A DNA stretch of 64,000 nucleotides from Celeribacter baekdonensis (GCF_003047105.1 NZ_CP028475.1:930001-994000), one strand, 5' to 3'. Positions 55,784-64,000 are shown, counted from the first letter of the stretch. Numbers and translations are program-made. Notes: generated by a model from the letters alone, not told the origin.

Positions 55784-56968
55784 ATGGGAGTTTCACGAAA
55801 TATACGGCATTTCAGGGTCTTTCTGGCCGTTGCGGAGTTGAATTCCCTAACGCTCGCCTCGGAAACCTGCAATGTGTCGCAACCCGCCGTCAGCCAGTCC
55901 TTGCATAAGCTGGAGCGTGCGGCCGGGGGCGATCTCTTTACCCGCGCGCGATTAGGGGTGTTTCTCACCCCTCGTGGCGAGTTGCTCGCCCGCCGTCTCA
56001 AGCGCGCCTTTGCTCATCTCGACCCGGTACTGGGCGATCTCTCGCCCCGGCTGCAAATCACCGTGACAATCGCACAGCTTCAGGCGCTGATCGCCGTGCG
56101 CGAGGCGGAGAACTTCACCCTCGCGGCGCAGAGGCTTGGGCTGGCGCAGCCAACGGTCCACCGGGCGGTGTCGCAGATTGAAACCGTGGCGGGGCGTCCG
56201 CTGTTCGAACGCGCCGCCCATGGGCTGATCCCGACCCCGGCGGCCAAGGCGCTGGCGCAGGCGGCGCGACTGGCGTTTTCCGAGCTCGATCAAGCAGATG
56301 CGGAGCTTGCGGAATTCGACGGTCAGGAGGTCGGCCGGATCGCGATCGGCGCGCTGCCGCTGTCGCGTTCGATCCTACTGCCGCGCGCACTCGCGGCGTT
56401 TCGCGAGCGCCGTCCCCGCCTTTCGATCGAGGTCAATGACGGGCCCTATGACGATCTGCTCAACGGGCTCCGGCGCGGTGATCTCGATGTGATCATCGGC
56501 GCGTTGCGGATGCCCGCCCCGATCGAGGATGTGATGCAGGAGGCACTGTTCAATGACGAGCTGGCCTTTGTCGCGCGCCCGGATCATCCACTTGTCGGCA
56601 CCGCTCCGGCGCTTGAAAGCCTGACCGATCGGCAATGGGTGGTGCCGCGGCCCGGCAGCCCCTCGCGCGGGCAGTTCGACGCCTATTTCGCGGATCGCGG
56701 CATCGCTCCACCGGCCAGCCTGATCGAATGCGGCTCAATCCTGTTCATGCGCGAGATGCTCAGCGCCGGCCCGTTCATCGGATGTATCTCGGGCGCCCAG
56801 GCCGAGGCAGAGATCGCCAAGGGGCTGATCGCCCGGATCAATGTCACCGGCGCCTGGCCCGGACGTGCCATTGGTCTTACCACTCGCCGGAACTGGGAAC
56901 CGACGAAATCGCAGGCCCTCTTGCTCGATCTCTTGCGCCAAGCTGCCAAGGATCGAAGGGGAGTATAG
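55784..56968 (+). CDS. LysR-type regulator with two tandem DNA-binding domains
   Basis: GAGAGG precedes ATG at 55784. At 394 residues it is about 90 longer than usual. A first LysR winged helix spans about 9-66 (LASETCNVSQPAVSQSLHKLE and LFTRARLGVFLTPRGE). A second complete one spans about 95-153 (LAAQRLGLAQPTVHRAVSQIE and LFERAAHGLIPTPAAK). The effector-binding domain follows (about 175-390). It is divergent from galB and so probably controls the gal operon, perhaps in response to a ring-cleavage product. Confidence 0.88.
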   Translation: MGVSRNIRHFRVFLAVAELNSLTLASETCNVSQPAVSQSLHKLERAAGGDLFTRARLGVFLTPRGELLARRLKRAFAHLDPVLGDLSPRLQITVTIAQLQALIAVREAENFTLAAQRLGLAQPTVHRAVSQIETVAGRPLFERAAHGLIPTPAAKALAQAARLAFSELDQADAELAEFDGQEVGRIAIGALPLSRSILLPRALAAFRERRPRLSIEVNDGPYDDLLNGLRRGDLDVIIGALRMPAPIEDVMQEALFNDELAFVARPDHPLVGTAPALESLTDRQWVVPRPGSPSRGQFDAYFADRGIAPPASLIECGSILFMREMLSAGPFIGCISGAQAEAEIAKGLIARINVTGAWPGRAIGLTTRRNWEPTKSQALLLDLLRQAAKDRRGV

Positions 56969-57097
56969 CAAAAACTTATTCGAAGAACCTCCCTTTGAAT
57001 TGGGCTTTCGGGACGGATTGGCACAACTCTGTCACAGGATTGCATGGCCGCAGAGGATCGGACATGCCTGATCGCTCAATCTTTGGGAGGAACTAAT

Positions 57098-58069
57098 ATG
57101 CGTACAACCGCCGCTCTGACACTCGCCGGGGTGACCCTCTGGGGCTCTATCGCCGCCGCAGAAGATCTTAAATTCGCCAACTTCATGCCGCCGATGCATC
57201 CCTATGTCGAGGGCGCGTTCCAGCCCTTTGCCAATATGGTGAGCGAGGCCACCGGCGGCGATGTGACCGTCACGATCTATTCCGGCGGCGAATTGGGCCC
57301 GGGCCCGGTCGAGCAATATTCCCGTGTCGTCGACGGCGTGGCGGAACTGGCGGTTTCGCTGCCCGGTTATACCGCCTCGCAATTCCCGCTTACGCTGATC
57401 AGCGAACTTCCGGGGGTGATCAACGAGGCCAGCGGCACCGCTGATCTTTGGGACAATATCGACCTGTTGAAAGACGAATACCGCCGCGTGCAGCTTGTGT
57501 CGCTCTGGTCCTCGGCGGGCAATGCGCTCTACATGCGCGATGTCGCGGTCGACAGCCCGGACGATCTCGAAGGGTTGAAAATCCGCGTGCCGTCGCGCAA
57601 CGCCGGACTGGTGATCGAAGCCTGGGGCGCGACGCCGGTCTCGATGCCGGTGTCCGAAATTTACAACGCCATGCAGACCGGTGTCATCGACGGCGCGTAT
57701 ATCGACACCACCGCCACCCGCGCCTTCCGTCTCGGCGAGGTTGCCAATTACCTCACCATGGGGATGGCGACGACCAATTCGCCCTTCTTCATCCTGATGA
57801 ACCGCGACGCCTTTGACGATCTCTCGGACGACCAACAGGCCGCCGTGATCGAGGCCGGTATGAAAGCCTCTCTGCTCGCCAATGAGACCCAACTCAAGGT
57901 CGCCAAAGCCGGGATTGATGCCTTTGCCGAAGGAGAAGGCAAACAAGTGATCATGTTGACCGCAGATCAGGCCGCGGCCTTTGACGCACTGTCGCAGCCG
58001 GTCACCGAAAAAGTCGTCGAAGAGACCGGTGGTCAGGCCGCGGCGATCGTCGCTGCTCTGGCGCAGTGA
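57098..58069 (+). CDS. dctP: TRAP transporter substrate-binding protein (DctP)
   Basis: ATG at 57098 has GGGAGG 7 bases upstream. The 323-residue protein has a signal peptide (ending SIAAAE) and the DctP fold, with LKIRVPSRNAGLVIEAWGATP and PVSEIYNAMQTGVIDGAY, where the Arg contacts the ligand carboxylate. It delivers an organic acid to the DctQM permease encoded next. An aromatic acid or a related carboxylate is likely by context. Confidence 0.92.
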   Translation: MRTTAALTLAGVTLWGSIAAAEDLKFANFMPPMHPYVEGAFQPFANMVSEATGGDVTVTIYSGGELGPGPVEQYSRVVDGVAELAVSLPGYTASQFPLTLISELPGVINEASGTADLWDNIDLLKDEYRRVQLVSLWSSAGNALYMRDVAVDSPDDLEGLKIRVPSRNAGLVIEAWGATPVSMPVSEIYNAMQTGVIDGAYIDTTATRAFRLGEVANYLTMGMATTNSPFFILMNRDAFDDLSDDQQAAVIEAGMKASLLANETQLKVAKAGIDAFAEGEGKQVIMLTADQAAAFDALSQPVTEKVVEETGGQAAAIVAALAQ

Positions 58070-58075
58070 TCCGCC

Positions 58076-58579
58076 ATGTCCGGGTATGAGAAATCCGCAT
58101 GGGCAAGATATTTTGCCCATGCCAATTACATCCTGGCAGTGCTGGGTGGGATCTGTCTGATCGGCCTCGTGCTTATTCTGGCCTTTGGCGTGATCATGCG
58201 TTACGCATTTGGCCAGCCGATCCTCGGCCTCAATGAAATCGTTCAGCTCGTCGCGCTGGCGCTGGTCATGGCCTCCCTGCCCTATGCCACCGAACAGCGC
58301 GTCCATGTCCGCGTCGATGTGTTCGACAAGGCGTTGGGGCATTGGGGGCGAATGTTCGGCGATATCGTCTCCCGTCTGATCTCAGGCTATGTGCTGGCGA
58401 TTTTGACCCAACGCGCTTGGGCGAAATCCATGGATGCGCTGGAATGGGGCGATGCCACCAATATGCTGAACCTGCCGGTCTGGCCCTTTTACGCGGTGCT
58501 GGCGGCGGGGACGGCTCTTTGCGTGATGGTGTTTGTCGCCGACATTCTCCTGATCCTCTCTGGAAAAGACGAGCAGTAA
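58076..58579 (+). CDS. dctQ: TRAP transporter small membrane subunit (DctQ)
   Basis: The 167-residue protein has four hydrophobic helices and the DctQ pattern ILAFGVIMRYAFGQPILGLNEI, followed by VHVRVDVF. It partners DctM. It starts 6 bases after dctP ends and 1 base separates it from dctM. Confidence 0.9.
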   Translation: MSGYEKSAWARYFAHANYILAVLGGICLIGLVLILAFGVIMRYAFGQPILGLNEIVQLVALALVMASLPYATEQRVHVRVDVFDKALGHWGRMFGDIVSRLISGYVLAILTQRAWAKSMDALEWGDATNMLNLPVWPFYAVLAAGTALCVMVFVADILLILSGKDEQ

Positions 58580-58580
58580 C

Positions 58581-59885
58581 ATGACTGATACAACTGTAGG
58601 CCTGATCGGCATCGCCAGCCTGTTCGTGCTGATGATCCTGCGCATGCCCGTGGCCTTTGCCATGCTGGTGGTCGGCTTCTTCGGCTATGGCATACTCGAA
58701 GGCATGCGGTCTGCCTCCGCCCTGCTCCTGACTGAGAGCTACTCGGCGGTGGCCAATTATTCCCTGATCGTGGTTCCGATGTTCATCCTTCTGGGCAATA
58801 TCTCTTCGGTCGCGGGCTATTCGCGGGGGCTCTATGATGCAGCCTTTGCCTGGGTCGGACGATTCCGGGGCGGCCTGGCCTCTGCCTCGGTCATCGGCTG
58901 CGCCGCGTTCTCCGCCGTGTCCGGCTCTTCCGTCGCCACCGCCGTCACCCTCGGCAAAGTGGCCCTGCCGGAGATGAAACGCGTCGGCTATGCCGACAGC
59001 CTCGCCACCGGAGCCATTGCCGCTGGCGGCACGCTCGGCTTCCTGATCCCGCCCTCCACCGGCTTCGTACTCTATGCCATCCTGACAGAGGAAAGCATCG
59101 GTAGGCTGTTCATGGCCGGCATCCTGCCCGGACTTCTCCTGATGGTCCTGTTCATGGCTGTGGTCTGGCTGGTCGCGACGCTCGATGAGCACGCCGGTCC
59201 GCGTGGCGAAAAAGTCCCGTTCGGCCAGCGCTTCAAACTCCTGCTCGAAGCGGCGCCCTTGCTCTTCGTGATCATCGCCTCGATCGGCGGCATCTATCTC
59301 GGGGTATTCTCCCCGGTCGAAGCCTCCGGCATAGGTGCGGGTCTGGTGCTGTTGCTCGCCCTCATTCAGCGTCGGCTATCATGGATCGGCTTCAAAGAAG
59401 CGGTGCTCGGCACCCTTCAGACCTCGTCCATGCTCTATATGATCGTGATTGGCGCCAATATTCTTAACCCGTTCTTCTCGGTCACCCATATTCCGCAGGT
59501 GCTGGGTGTCGGACTCGGCAATCTCGATGTCGGGGCCTATGGCACGCTCGCGGTGATCTTGCTGGCCTATGTCGTGCTCGGCATGTTCATGGACGGGCTG
59601 TCTATGCTGGTCATCACCATCCCGATCGTCTTTCCTGTGATCATCAGCCTCGGGTTCGATCCAATCTGGTTCGGCGTCGTCGCCGTGATCGTGATCGAAA
59701 TGGGGATGATCACCCCGCCCGTAGGCCTCAATGTTTTCGTGGTCCGCGGGGTGGCGGATAACGTGCCGCTGACCACGGTGTTCAAAGGGGTGACACCTTT
59801 CCTGATCGCCATGATCGTCGGATTGCTGCTGATCATTGCCTTCCCGCAGATTGCTCTGTTCATTCCAAACTCGATGTTCGGATGA
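58581..59885 (+). CDS. dctM: TRAP transporter large membrane subunit (DctM)
   Basis: The 434-residue protein has about 11-12 membrane helices and conserved stretches such as AAFSAVSGSSVATAVTLGKV and GGTLGFLIPPSTGFVLYAIL, then GMITPPVGLNVFVV. It is the sodium-driven channel of the TRAP transporter. It is last in the dctPQM operon and convergent with the TetR gene. Confidence 0.93.
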   Translation: MTDTTVGLIGIASLFVLMILRMPVAFAMLVVGFFGYGILEGMRSASALLLTESYSAVANYSLIVVPMFILLGNISSVAGYSRGLYDAAFAWVGRFRGGLASASVIGCAAFSAVSGSSVATAVTLGKVALPEMKRVGYADSLATGAIAAGGTLGFLIPPSTGFVLYAILTEESIGRLFMAGILPGLLLMVLFMAVVWLVATLDEHAGPRGEKVPFGQRFKLLLEAAPLLFVIIASIGGIYLGVFSPVEASGIGAGLVLLLALIQRRLSWIGFKEAVLGTLQTSSMLYMIVIGANILNPFFSVTHIPQVLGVGLGNLDVGAYGTLAVILLAYVVLGMFMDGLSMLVITIPIVFPVIISLGFDPIWFGVVAVIVIEMGMITPPVGLNVFVVRGVADNVPLTTVFKGVTPFLIAMIVGLLLIIAFPQIALFIPNSMFG

Positions 59886-59993
59886 GAAACCCGAGAATCC
59901 GAGAGGGGCGCAACATGACCTCTCGGATGCTTGGTCCTCTGAAGAATGCGTCGTACGCCAGCGACAGGTTCACGCAATCCACTCAGGCAGTGG

Positions 59994-60644
59994 TCAGTCG
60001 GATGACATTTTCCCGGGTAAAGGCGGGCGATCACGCGCTGCCAATTCTGTCGCGCCTTCCAGCCCTATCCCGGTCATGCACAACAACCGGACAATTATGT
60101 CCCGGCGACAGTCATGCGTCAGGCGCCCCTCGGACATGGCCAGCGCAGCGCCCATAATAGCCTGCGTCGTCAACCGCCAGATCAGGTCTGGATCGGGCGT
60201 CCGGAACCGTCCTGCGGCTTCAGCCTGTCTCATGTCGCGGGTCGCGAAAGGCCCCATCACTCGGTAGGCCGTGTCGGCGATCACTTCAGAACGATGGAGA
60301 AGCTGCTGCCAGCGCGGATCATCGGTGGCCTCGTCCAGCACGGTTCTGATCCCGAAGGCGTAGACCTGCTCCGGATCGTCGAAACGGTTGGTCACCTGTT
60401 CGATCCGAAGCGCTAGAATATGCATGAGGTTCTCAAGCACGGCCAGCGCCAGATCATCCTTTGACTTGAAATAGTTATAGACCGTCCCCGCACCGACATC
60501 TGCGCGTTCGGCGATTTCGAGCATCGTCGTCGCATCGACGCCTTTTTCGGTCATGATCGCGCTCGCGGCTTCGATCAGTGCCACGCGGTTTCGGCGCTGG
60601 CGCCGGGCAACACGCCCTTCAGATGGTTTTGTATCCGACTTCAT
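59994..60644 (-). CDS. TetR-family transcriptional regulator
   Basis: The 216-residue protein has an N-terminal TetR helix-turn-helix (about 20-66: GVDATTMLEIAERADVGAGT then VYNYFKSKDDLALAV) and a helical ligand domain. It is divergent from the flavin hydroxylase-maleylacetate reductase genes and probably represses them. In the 337-base spacer, AATCACGTTCATGCGTGAGA (60684-60703) is a partly palindromic stretch that could be its operator. Confidence 0.88.
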   Translation of the reverse strand: MKSDTKPSEGRVARRQRRNRVALIEAASAIMTEKGVDATTMLEIAERADVGAGTVYNYFKSKDDLALAVLENLMHILALRIEQVTNRFDDPEQVYAFGIRTVLDEATDDPRWQQLLHRSEVIADTAYRVMGPFATRDMRQAEAAGRFRTPDPDLIWRLTTQAIMGAALAMSEGRLTHDCRRDIIVRLLCMTGIGLEGATELAARDRPPLPGKMSSD

Positions 60645-60981
60645 AGGCTCTCTGAAAACGACTCATAACTGGGGTCAAAAGCGAATCACGTTCATGCGTG
60701 AGATTGACGTGCAACCTACCCTGCGAATCCAAATTCGAACAGGGCGGTTTAATGCAAGATTTATGCTGCGGAGCAGCAAGGCCCTGATTTTTCAATTATT
60801 TTCAAGCCTCTCCATCCTCGCAAAAATGACTCAATCTCAAAGTTGACGAACATTCATTTTTAGATCACCGTTAGAGCAACAGGTCGAAATACATCCGAAA
60901 CGCATCGAGATGTGACCGAACGGGAGGGCAGACGGTTTCCGACAGGGGCCGTCTCTTACGCATAAAGGGAGGATTTCCAAA
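60645..60981. promoter_or_regulatory. Divergent spacer between the TetR and hydroxylase genes
   Basis: No gene is seen. An imperfect dyad lies near 60684-60705, about 40 bases before the TetR start. An AT-rich stretch (60770-60870) probably holds the rightward promoter, and GGGAGG lies before the hydroxylase start at 60982. Confidence 0.4.
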
Positions 60982-62628
60982 ATGACCGAGTCATCGGGCA
61001 CTCAAGCTGTATCTTGCGATGTCACCATCGTGGGCGCCGGTCCAGTCGGCACGCTACTTGCCATTCTGCTGGGACAGCGCGGCAAAAAGGTAACCCTGGT
61101 GGAACGTTGGACCACGCATTACGAATTGCCGCGCGCCGTGACATATGATCACGAGATCGCACGCATTCTCGCCACCCTCGGCATGAACAGCGAAGACGAT
61201 CCGTCGATCTCCTATCACGACGAGCTCTACTACTGGCAGAACGCCGATCGCGAGAACATCCAGATCGTCGATTGGCAAAGCCAATCCGCATCTGGCTGGC
61301 GTGTGCGCTACTGGTTCAACCAACCGATGATGGAAAACCGTTTCCTCGATATCGCCGGCAAGATGGATAACATCACGCTGCTGCGCGGTTGGGTCGGCGA
61401 GACCATGGAACAGGATGACGAGGGTGTGACCCTCACCATCCGACGCAATCCCGAAGAGGTCGGCCCCGATGGCGAGACCCGGGTGATCCGCTCCAAATTC
61501 CTCGCAGGGACCGATGGCGCGAATTCTTTCGTCCGCGAAAGCCTCGGCATCGAAAATGAGGACAAGGGCTATTTCTTCGACTGGCTCATCCTCGATATGA
61601 TCCCGGATTTCGACTATTGCGCCTCGCGCCCCGATGAGCCGGCGCAATGGCAGCTCTGCGACCCGAAACGCCCGACCACCGTAGTGCCGGGCGGCCCCGG
61701 CCCGACCCCGGACAGTTTCCCGCGCCGTCGCTGGGAATATATGGTTCTGCCCGGCGAGGATGCCGCCGAGCTGGCGCAACCCGAAAACGCTTGGAAGCTT
61801 CTTGAGCCCTGGGGTGTCACGCCGGAGAATTCCGAGCTCGAGCGCGCCGCCGTCTACCGTTTTCAGGCCCGCTGGGCCAAACAATGGAACAAAGGCCGTT
61901 GCGTGATCGGCGGCGATGCCGCTCACTTGATGCCCCCGTTCGCTGGCGAAGGCATGTGTGCCGGCGTCCGTGATGCGGTTGCGGTGGGATGGCGTCTCAA
62001 CGCGATCCTCGAAGGCAAAGCCGGTCTGGGTCTTTTGGACAGCTACACCACCGAGCGCGTCGAGCATGCGAAACACTACATCAACTTCTCGCAGGACCTC
62101 GGCAAGATCATCTGTATCGCCGATGATGACGAGGCCGCGAAACGCGACGATGTGATGAAGAAAGAGCTGGCCGAGCGCAATTTCACCCCGGTGCCGACCG
62201 ACATTTGTCACCTCGGCGAAGGTGTGTGGTGCGATGCCTCCGCGCATGCCGGTGAGCTGTCCGTGCAAGGCGTCGTCGAAGCCAACGGCAAGCGCGACCG
62301 TTTCGATCAGGCCGTGGGTCAGGGCTGGGTGCTCGTCGGGTATGAAACCGATCCGGTGTCTGCTCTGAGCGAAGAACAGCGCGCGCAGCTTGCCCAGATC
62401 GAAGGTTTCGGCACCCAAATTTGCGCCCCTGGCGGTAGCTGCGACGTGATCGACGTCGAAGGCACCTACAAGAATTGGCTCACCGATATCGATGCGAAAT
62501 ATGTGCTGATCCGTCCGGATTTCTATGTTGCACTGACCGCCAAAACACCACAAGAGTTGCAGTCCCGCTTCGACAAGGTGATGGCGGCCTACGACCTGCT
62601 TCCGACACCTGAAATGGCGGCGGAGTGA
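60982..62628 (+). CDS. FAD-dependent aromatic hydroxylase (MhpA/PheA-like)
   Basis: The 548-residue flavoprotein has the Rossmann motif VTIVGAGPVGTLLA (about 14-27), the DG-type motif LAGTDGANSFVRESLG (about 175-190) and CVIGGDAAHLMPPFAGEGMC (about 308-327). A C-terminal thioredoxin-like domain (about 430-540) is as in MhpA and phenol 2-monooxygenases. It would add a hydroxyl ortho to a phenol group with NAD(P)H and O2. With maleylacetate reductase downstream, resorcinol- or phloroglucinol-type substrates are plausible, but specificity cannot be read from sequence. Confidence 0.85.
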   Translation: MTESSGTQAVSCDVTIVGAGPVGTLLAILLGQRGKKVTLVERWTTHYELPRAVTYDHEIARILATLGMNSEDDPSISYHDELYYWQNADRENIQIVDWQSQSASGWRVRYWFNQPMMENRFLDIAGKMDNITLLRGWVGETMEQDDEGVTLTIRRNPEEVGPDGETRVIRSKFLAGTDGANSFVRESLGIENEDKGYFFDWLILDMIPDFDYCASRPDEPAQWQLCDPKRPTTVVPGGPGPTPDSFPRRRWEYMVLPGEDAAELAQPENAWKLLEPWGVTPENSELERAAVYRFQARWAKQWNKGRCVIGGDAAHLMPPFAGEGMCAGVRDAVAVGWRLNAILEGKAGLGLLDSYTTERVEHAKHYINFSQDLGKIICIADDDEAAKRDDVMKKELAERNFTPVPTDICHLGEGVWCDASAHAGELSVQGVVEANGKRDRFDQAVGQGWVLVGYETDPVSALSEEQRAQLAQIEGFGTQICAPGGSCDVIDVEGTYKNWLTDIDAKYVLIRPDFYVALTAKTPQELQSRFDKVMAAYDLLPTPEMAAE

Positions 62629-62631
62629 ACG

Positions 62632-63693
62632 ATGCTTCAGCCGTTCACCTGCACCCTGAACCCCGCCCGGATCATTTTTGGTCCGGGAAAATTGGCCGAA
62701 GTCGCGAATGAAATTGTCGGGCAGCACTGCCGCAAGGCACTGATCCTTTCCACGCCCTTTCAACAACAGGATGCCGAAAAACTCAGCGAGGCCCTGGGCT
62801 ATGTCTCGGCGGGCGTCTTTGCCGAAGCGGCCATGCACACGCCAGTGGATTTGACAGAAAAAGCGCTTGCGGCGTTCGAGGCAAGCGGTGCCGATTGTGT
62901 TCTCTCATTGGGTGGCGGCTCCACCATCGGACTGGGCAAGGCGATTGCCTATCGTAACGACTGCCCTCAGATCGTGGTGGCGACGACCTATGCCGGATCG
63001 GAAGTGACCCCCATCCTCGGGCAAACCGAGAACGGCGTCAAAACCACCGTGCGCGATGCCTCGATCTTGCCGGAGGTCGTGATTTACGATCCCGAGTTGA
63101 CGCTTGGATTGCCCGTCGGCATGTCGGTCACCTCGGGAATGAATGCAATGGCGCACGCGGTCGAGGGCATCTATGCCCAGGATCGCAACCCGATTGCCTC
63201 GATGATGGCCGTCGACGGTGTCCGGGCCTTACGCGATGCGCTACCGGCGATCGTCAAGGACCCGAAGAACCGCGTGGCACGCGGCGAGGCGCTCTACGGC
63301 GCTTGGCTCTGCGGCACGGTTCTGGGCTCCGTCGGCATGGCGCTGCACCACAAACTTTGTCACACGCTGGGCGGCTCTTTTGATCTGCCCCATGCGGACA
63401 CCCACACCATCATGCTGCCCCACACCGCCGCCTATAACGCTGAGGCGGCTGGTGAGGCGATGAAGCCCCTCGCTGATCTCTTCGGTGGCGACATCGGGGG
63501 CGGGCTCTGGGATTTCGCCAAATCGCTTGGCGCTCCCATGGCTTTGAAAGACCTCGGCACAACAGAGGCAGATATGGACCGTGCCGCAGAGATCGCGGTC
63601 AAGAATCCATACTGGAACCCGCGCCCTGTGGAGAAGGACGCGATCCGGGCTTTGCTGCAACGCGCTTGGGAGGGGGCTCGCCCGCAAAGCTGA
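62632..63693 (+). CDS. Maleylacetate reductase
   Basis: The 353-residue iron-alcohol-dehydrogenase-family protein has CVLSLGGGSTIGLGKAIAYR (nucleotide-binding), VATTYAGSEVTPILGQTENG and the histidine-rich LHHKLCHTLGGSFDLPHADTH. These blocks are typical of maleylacetate reductases, which reduce maleylacetate to 3-oxoadipate in resorcinol, hydroxyquinol and chlorocatechol breakdown. It follows the hydroxylase by 3 bases. A hydroxyquinol 1,2-dioxygenase that would supply maleylacetate is not in the window. Confidence 0.9.
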   Translation: MLQPFTCTLNPARIIFGPGKLAEVANEIVGQHCRKALILSTPFQQQDAEKLSEALGYVSAGVFAEAAMHTPVDLTEKALAAFEASGADCVLSLGGGSTIGLGKAIAYRNDCPQIVVATTYAGSEVTPILGQTENGVKTTVRDASILPEVVIYDPELTLGLPVGMSVTSGMNAMAHAVEGIYAQDRNPIASMMAVDGVRALRDALPAIVKDPKNRVARGEALYGAWLCGTVLGSVGMALHHKLCHTLGGSFDLPHADTHTIMLPHTAAYNAEAAGEAMKPLADLFGGDIGGGLWDFAKSLGAPMALKDLGTTEADMDRAAEIAVKNPYWNPRPVEKDAIRALLQRAWEGARPQS

Positions 63694-63722
63694 AACATAA
63701 AAATGCATCTTAGGGAGGAAAT

Positions 63723-64000
63723 ATGATGCTTACACGACGCACAGTACTCAAAACCGGGCTGGCCGCCGCCGCGACCAGCACCCTTGCCATGCCGGCGCTG
63801 GCCAAAGGCACCAAGGTCAAAATCGGCTATGTCAGCCCGCAATCCGGCCCGCTTTCGGCGTTCTCAGAAGCTGACGATTACATGATCAAACGCTTCCTTG
63901 AGACCGCGACGGCGCAAGGTCTCGACGTGGAAGTGGTGGTCAAGGACAGCCAATCGAACCCGAACCGCGCCGCCGAAGTGGCCCGCGAGCTGATCGTGCG
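63723..64000 (+). CDS. HAAT-type ABC substrate-binding protein, second copy (cut by window end)
   Basis: GGGAGG precedes ATG at 63723 (a second ATG follows at 63726). The visible 92 residues have a twin-arginine-like leader (MLTRRTVLKTGLAAAATSTL) and KIGYVSPQSGPLSAFSEADD. The run VVKDSQSNPNRAAEVARELI nearly matches the binding protein at 44940, so the two are paralogues. A second ABC importer probably continues beyond the window. Confidence 0.85.
   Translation, partial: MMLTRRTVLKTGLAAAATSTLAMPALAKGTKVKIGYVSPQSGPLSAFSEADDYMIKRFLETATAQGLDVEVVVKDSQSNPNRAAEVARELIV

Noticed and set aside
61054..62838. 594-codon minus-strand frame over the flavin hydroxylase and the start of maleylacetate reductase
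   Set aside because: It is a mirror of two well-supported plus-strand enzymes and has no motif of its own.

Overview
The window looks like chromosome of an alphaproteobacterium of the order Rhodobacterales, probably a marine roseobacter-type organism. The evidence is the gene order pyrH-frr-uppS-cdsA-dxr-rseP-bamA-skp-fabZ-lpxA-lpxI, an IalB-family protein, a CtrA-type TTAA-N7-TTAA site, and high-GC coding sequence throughout. No species can be named from the sequence alone.

Bases 1-38000 are mainly conserved housekeeping sequence. Bases 1-12000 (minus strand) hold the envelope and isoprenoid cluster: lipid A steps (lpxI, lpxA), fabZ, the Skp and BamA outer membrane assembly factors, RseP, Dxr, CdsA, UppS, ribosome recycling factor and UMP kinase. 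Then come miaA, an AraC regulator, a lytic transglycosylase, ssb, a GGDEF protein, aroB-aroK, a xerD-type recombinase, a CBS-domain (CorC-like) membrane protein, rlmJ, an RTX-repeat protein behind a CtrA site, a HerA-like ATPase, an IalB-family protein, an acyl carrier protein/ketosynthase pair, a displaced lpxD, an L,D-transpeptidase, a DUF882 peptidase and mprF. Two genes here (dxr and the lytic transglycosylase) each carry a one-base deletion in a G/C homopolymer, which suggests consensus errors in the assembly. A likely small RNA with anti-Shine-Dalgarno-like loops lies near 27893-28003.

At 37956-38000 lies the 3' part of a tRNA-Arg(CCG), cut exactly at the anticodon loop. It is followed by a truncated tyrosine integrase, a half IS110 transposase, a decayed IS3-type fragment and two 126-bp direct repeats. 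I read this as one end of an integrated genomic island that runs right, past the end of the window.

Bases 39856-64000 are a catabolic and transport region for polyhydroxylated aromatic compounds. It holds a GntR regulator and an ABC importer (livGFHM, plus a TauE-type permease, with a divergent binding-protein gene). The binding-protein gene heads an operon with a fumarylacetoacetase-family hydrolase, an extradiol dioxygenase and both subunits of a molybdenum enzyme resembling pyrogallol-phloroglucinol transhydroxylase. Facing it is a gal-like operon (4-oxalomesaconate hydratase, extradiol dioxygenase, CHA aldolase, 4-oxalomesaconate tautomerase) with a divergent LysR regulator that carries two DNA-binding domains. 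A TRAP transporter, a TetR regulator, a flavin phenol hydroxylase, maleylacetate reductase and the start of a second ABC binding protein follow. Together they suggest aerobic use of gallate, pyrogallol, phloroglucinol or resorcinol-type phenols, such as algal or plant polyphenol monomers. The Mo transhydroxylase, whose relatives are best known from anaerobes, would interconvert trihydroxybenzenes before oxygenolytic ring cleavage. The substrates are inferred, not shown.
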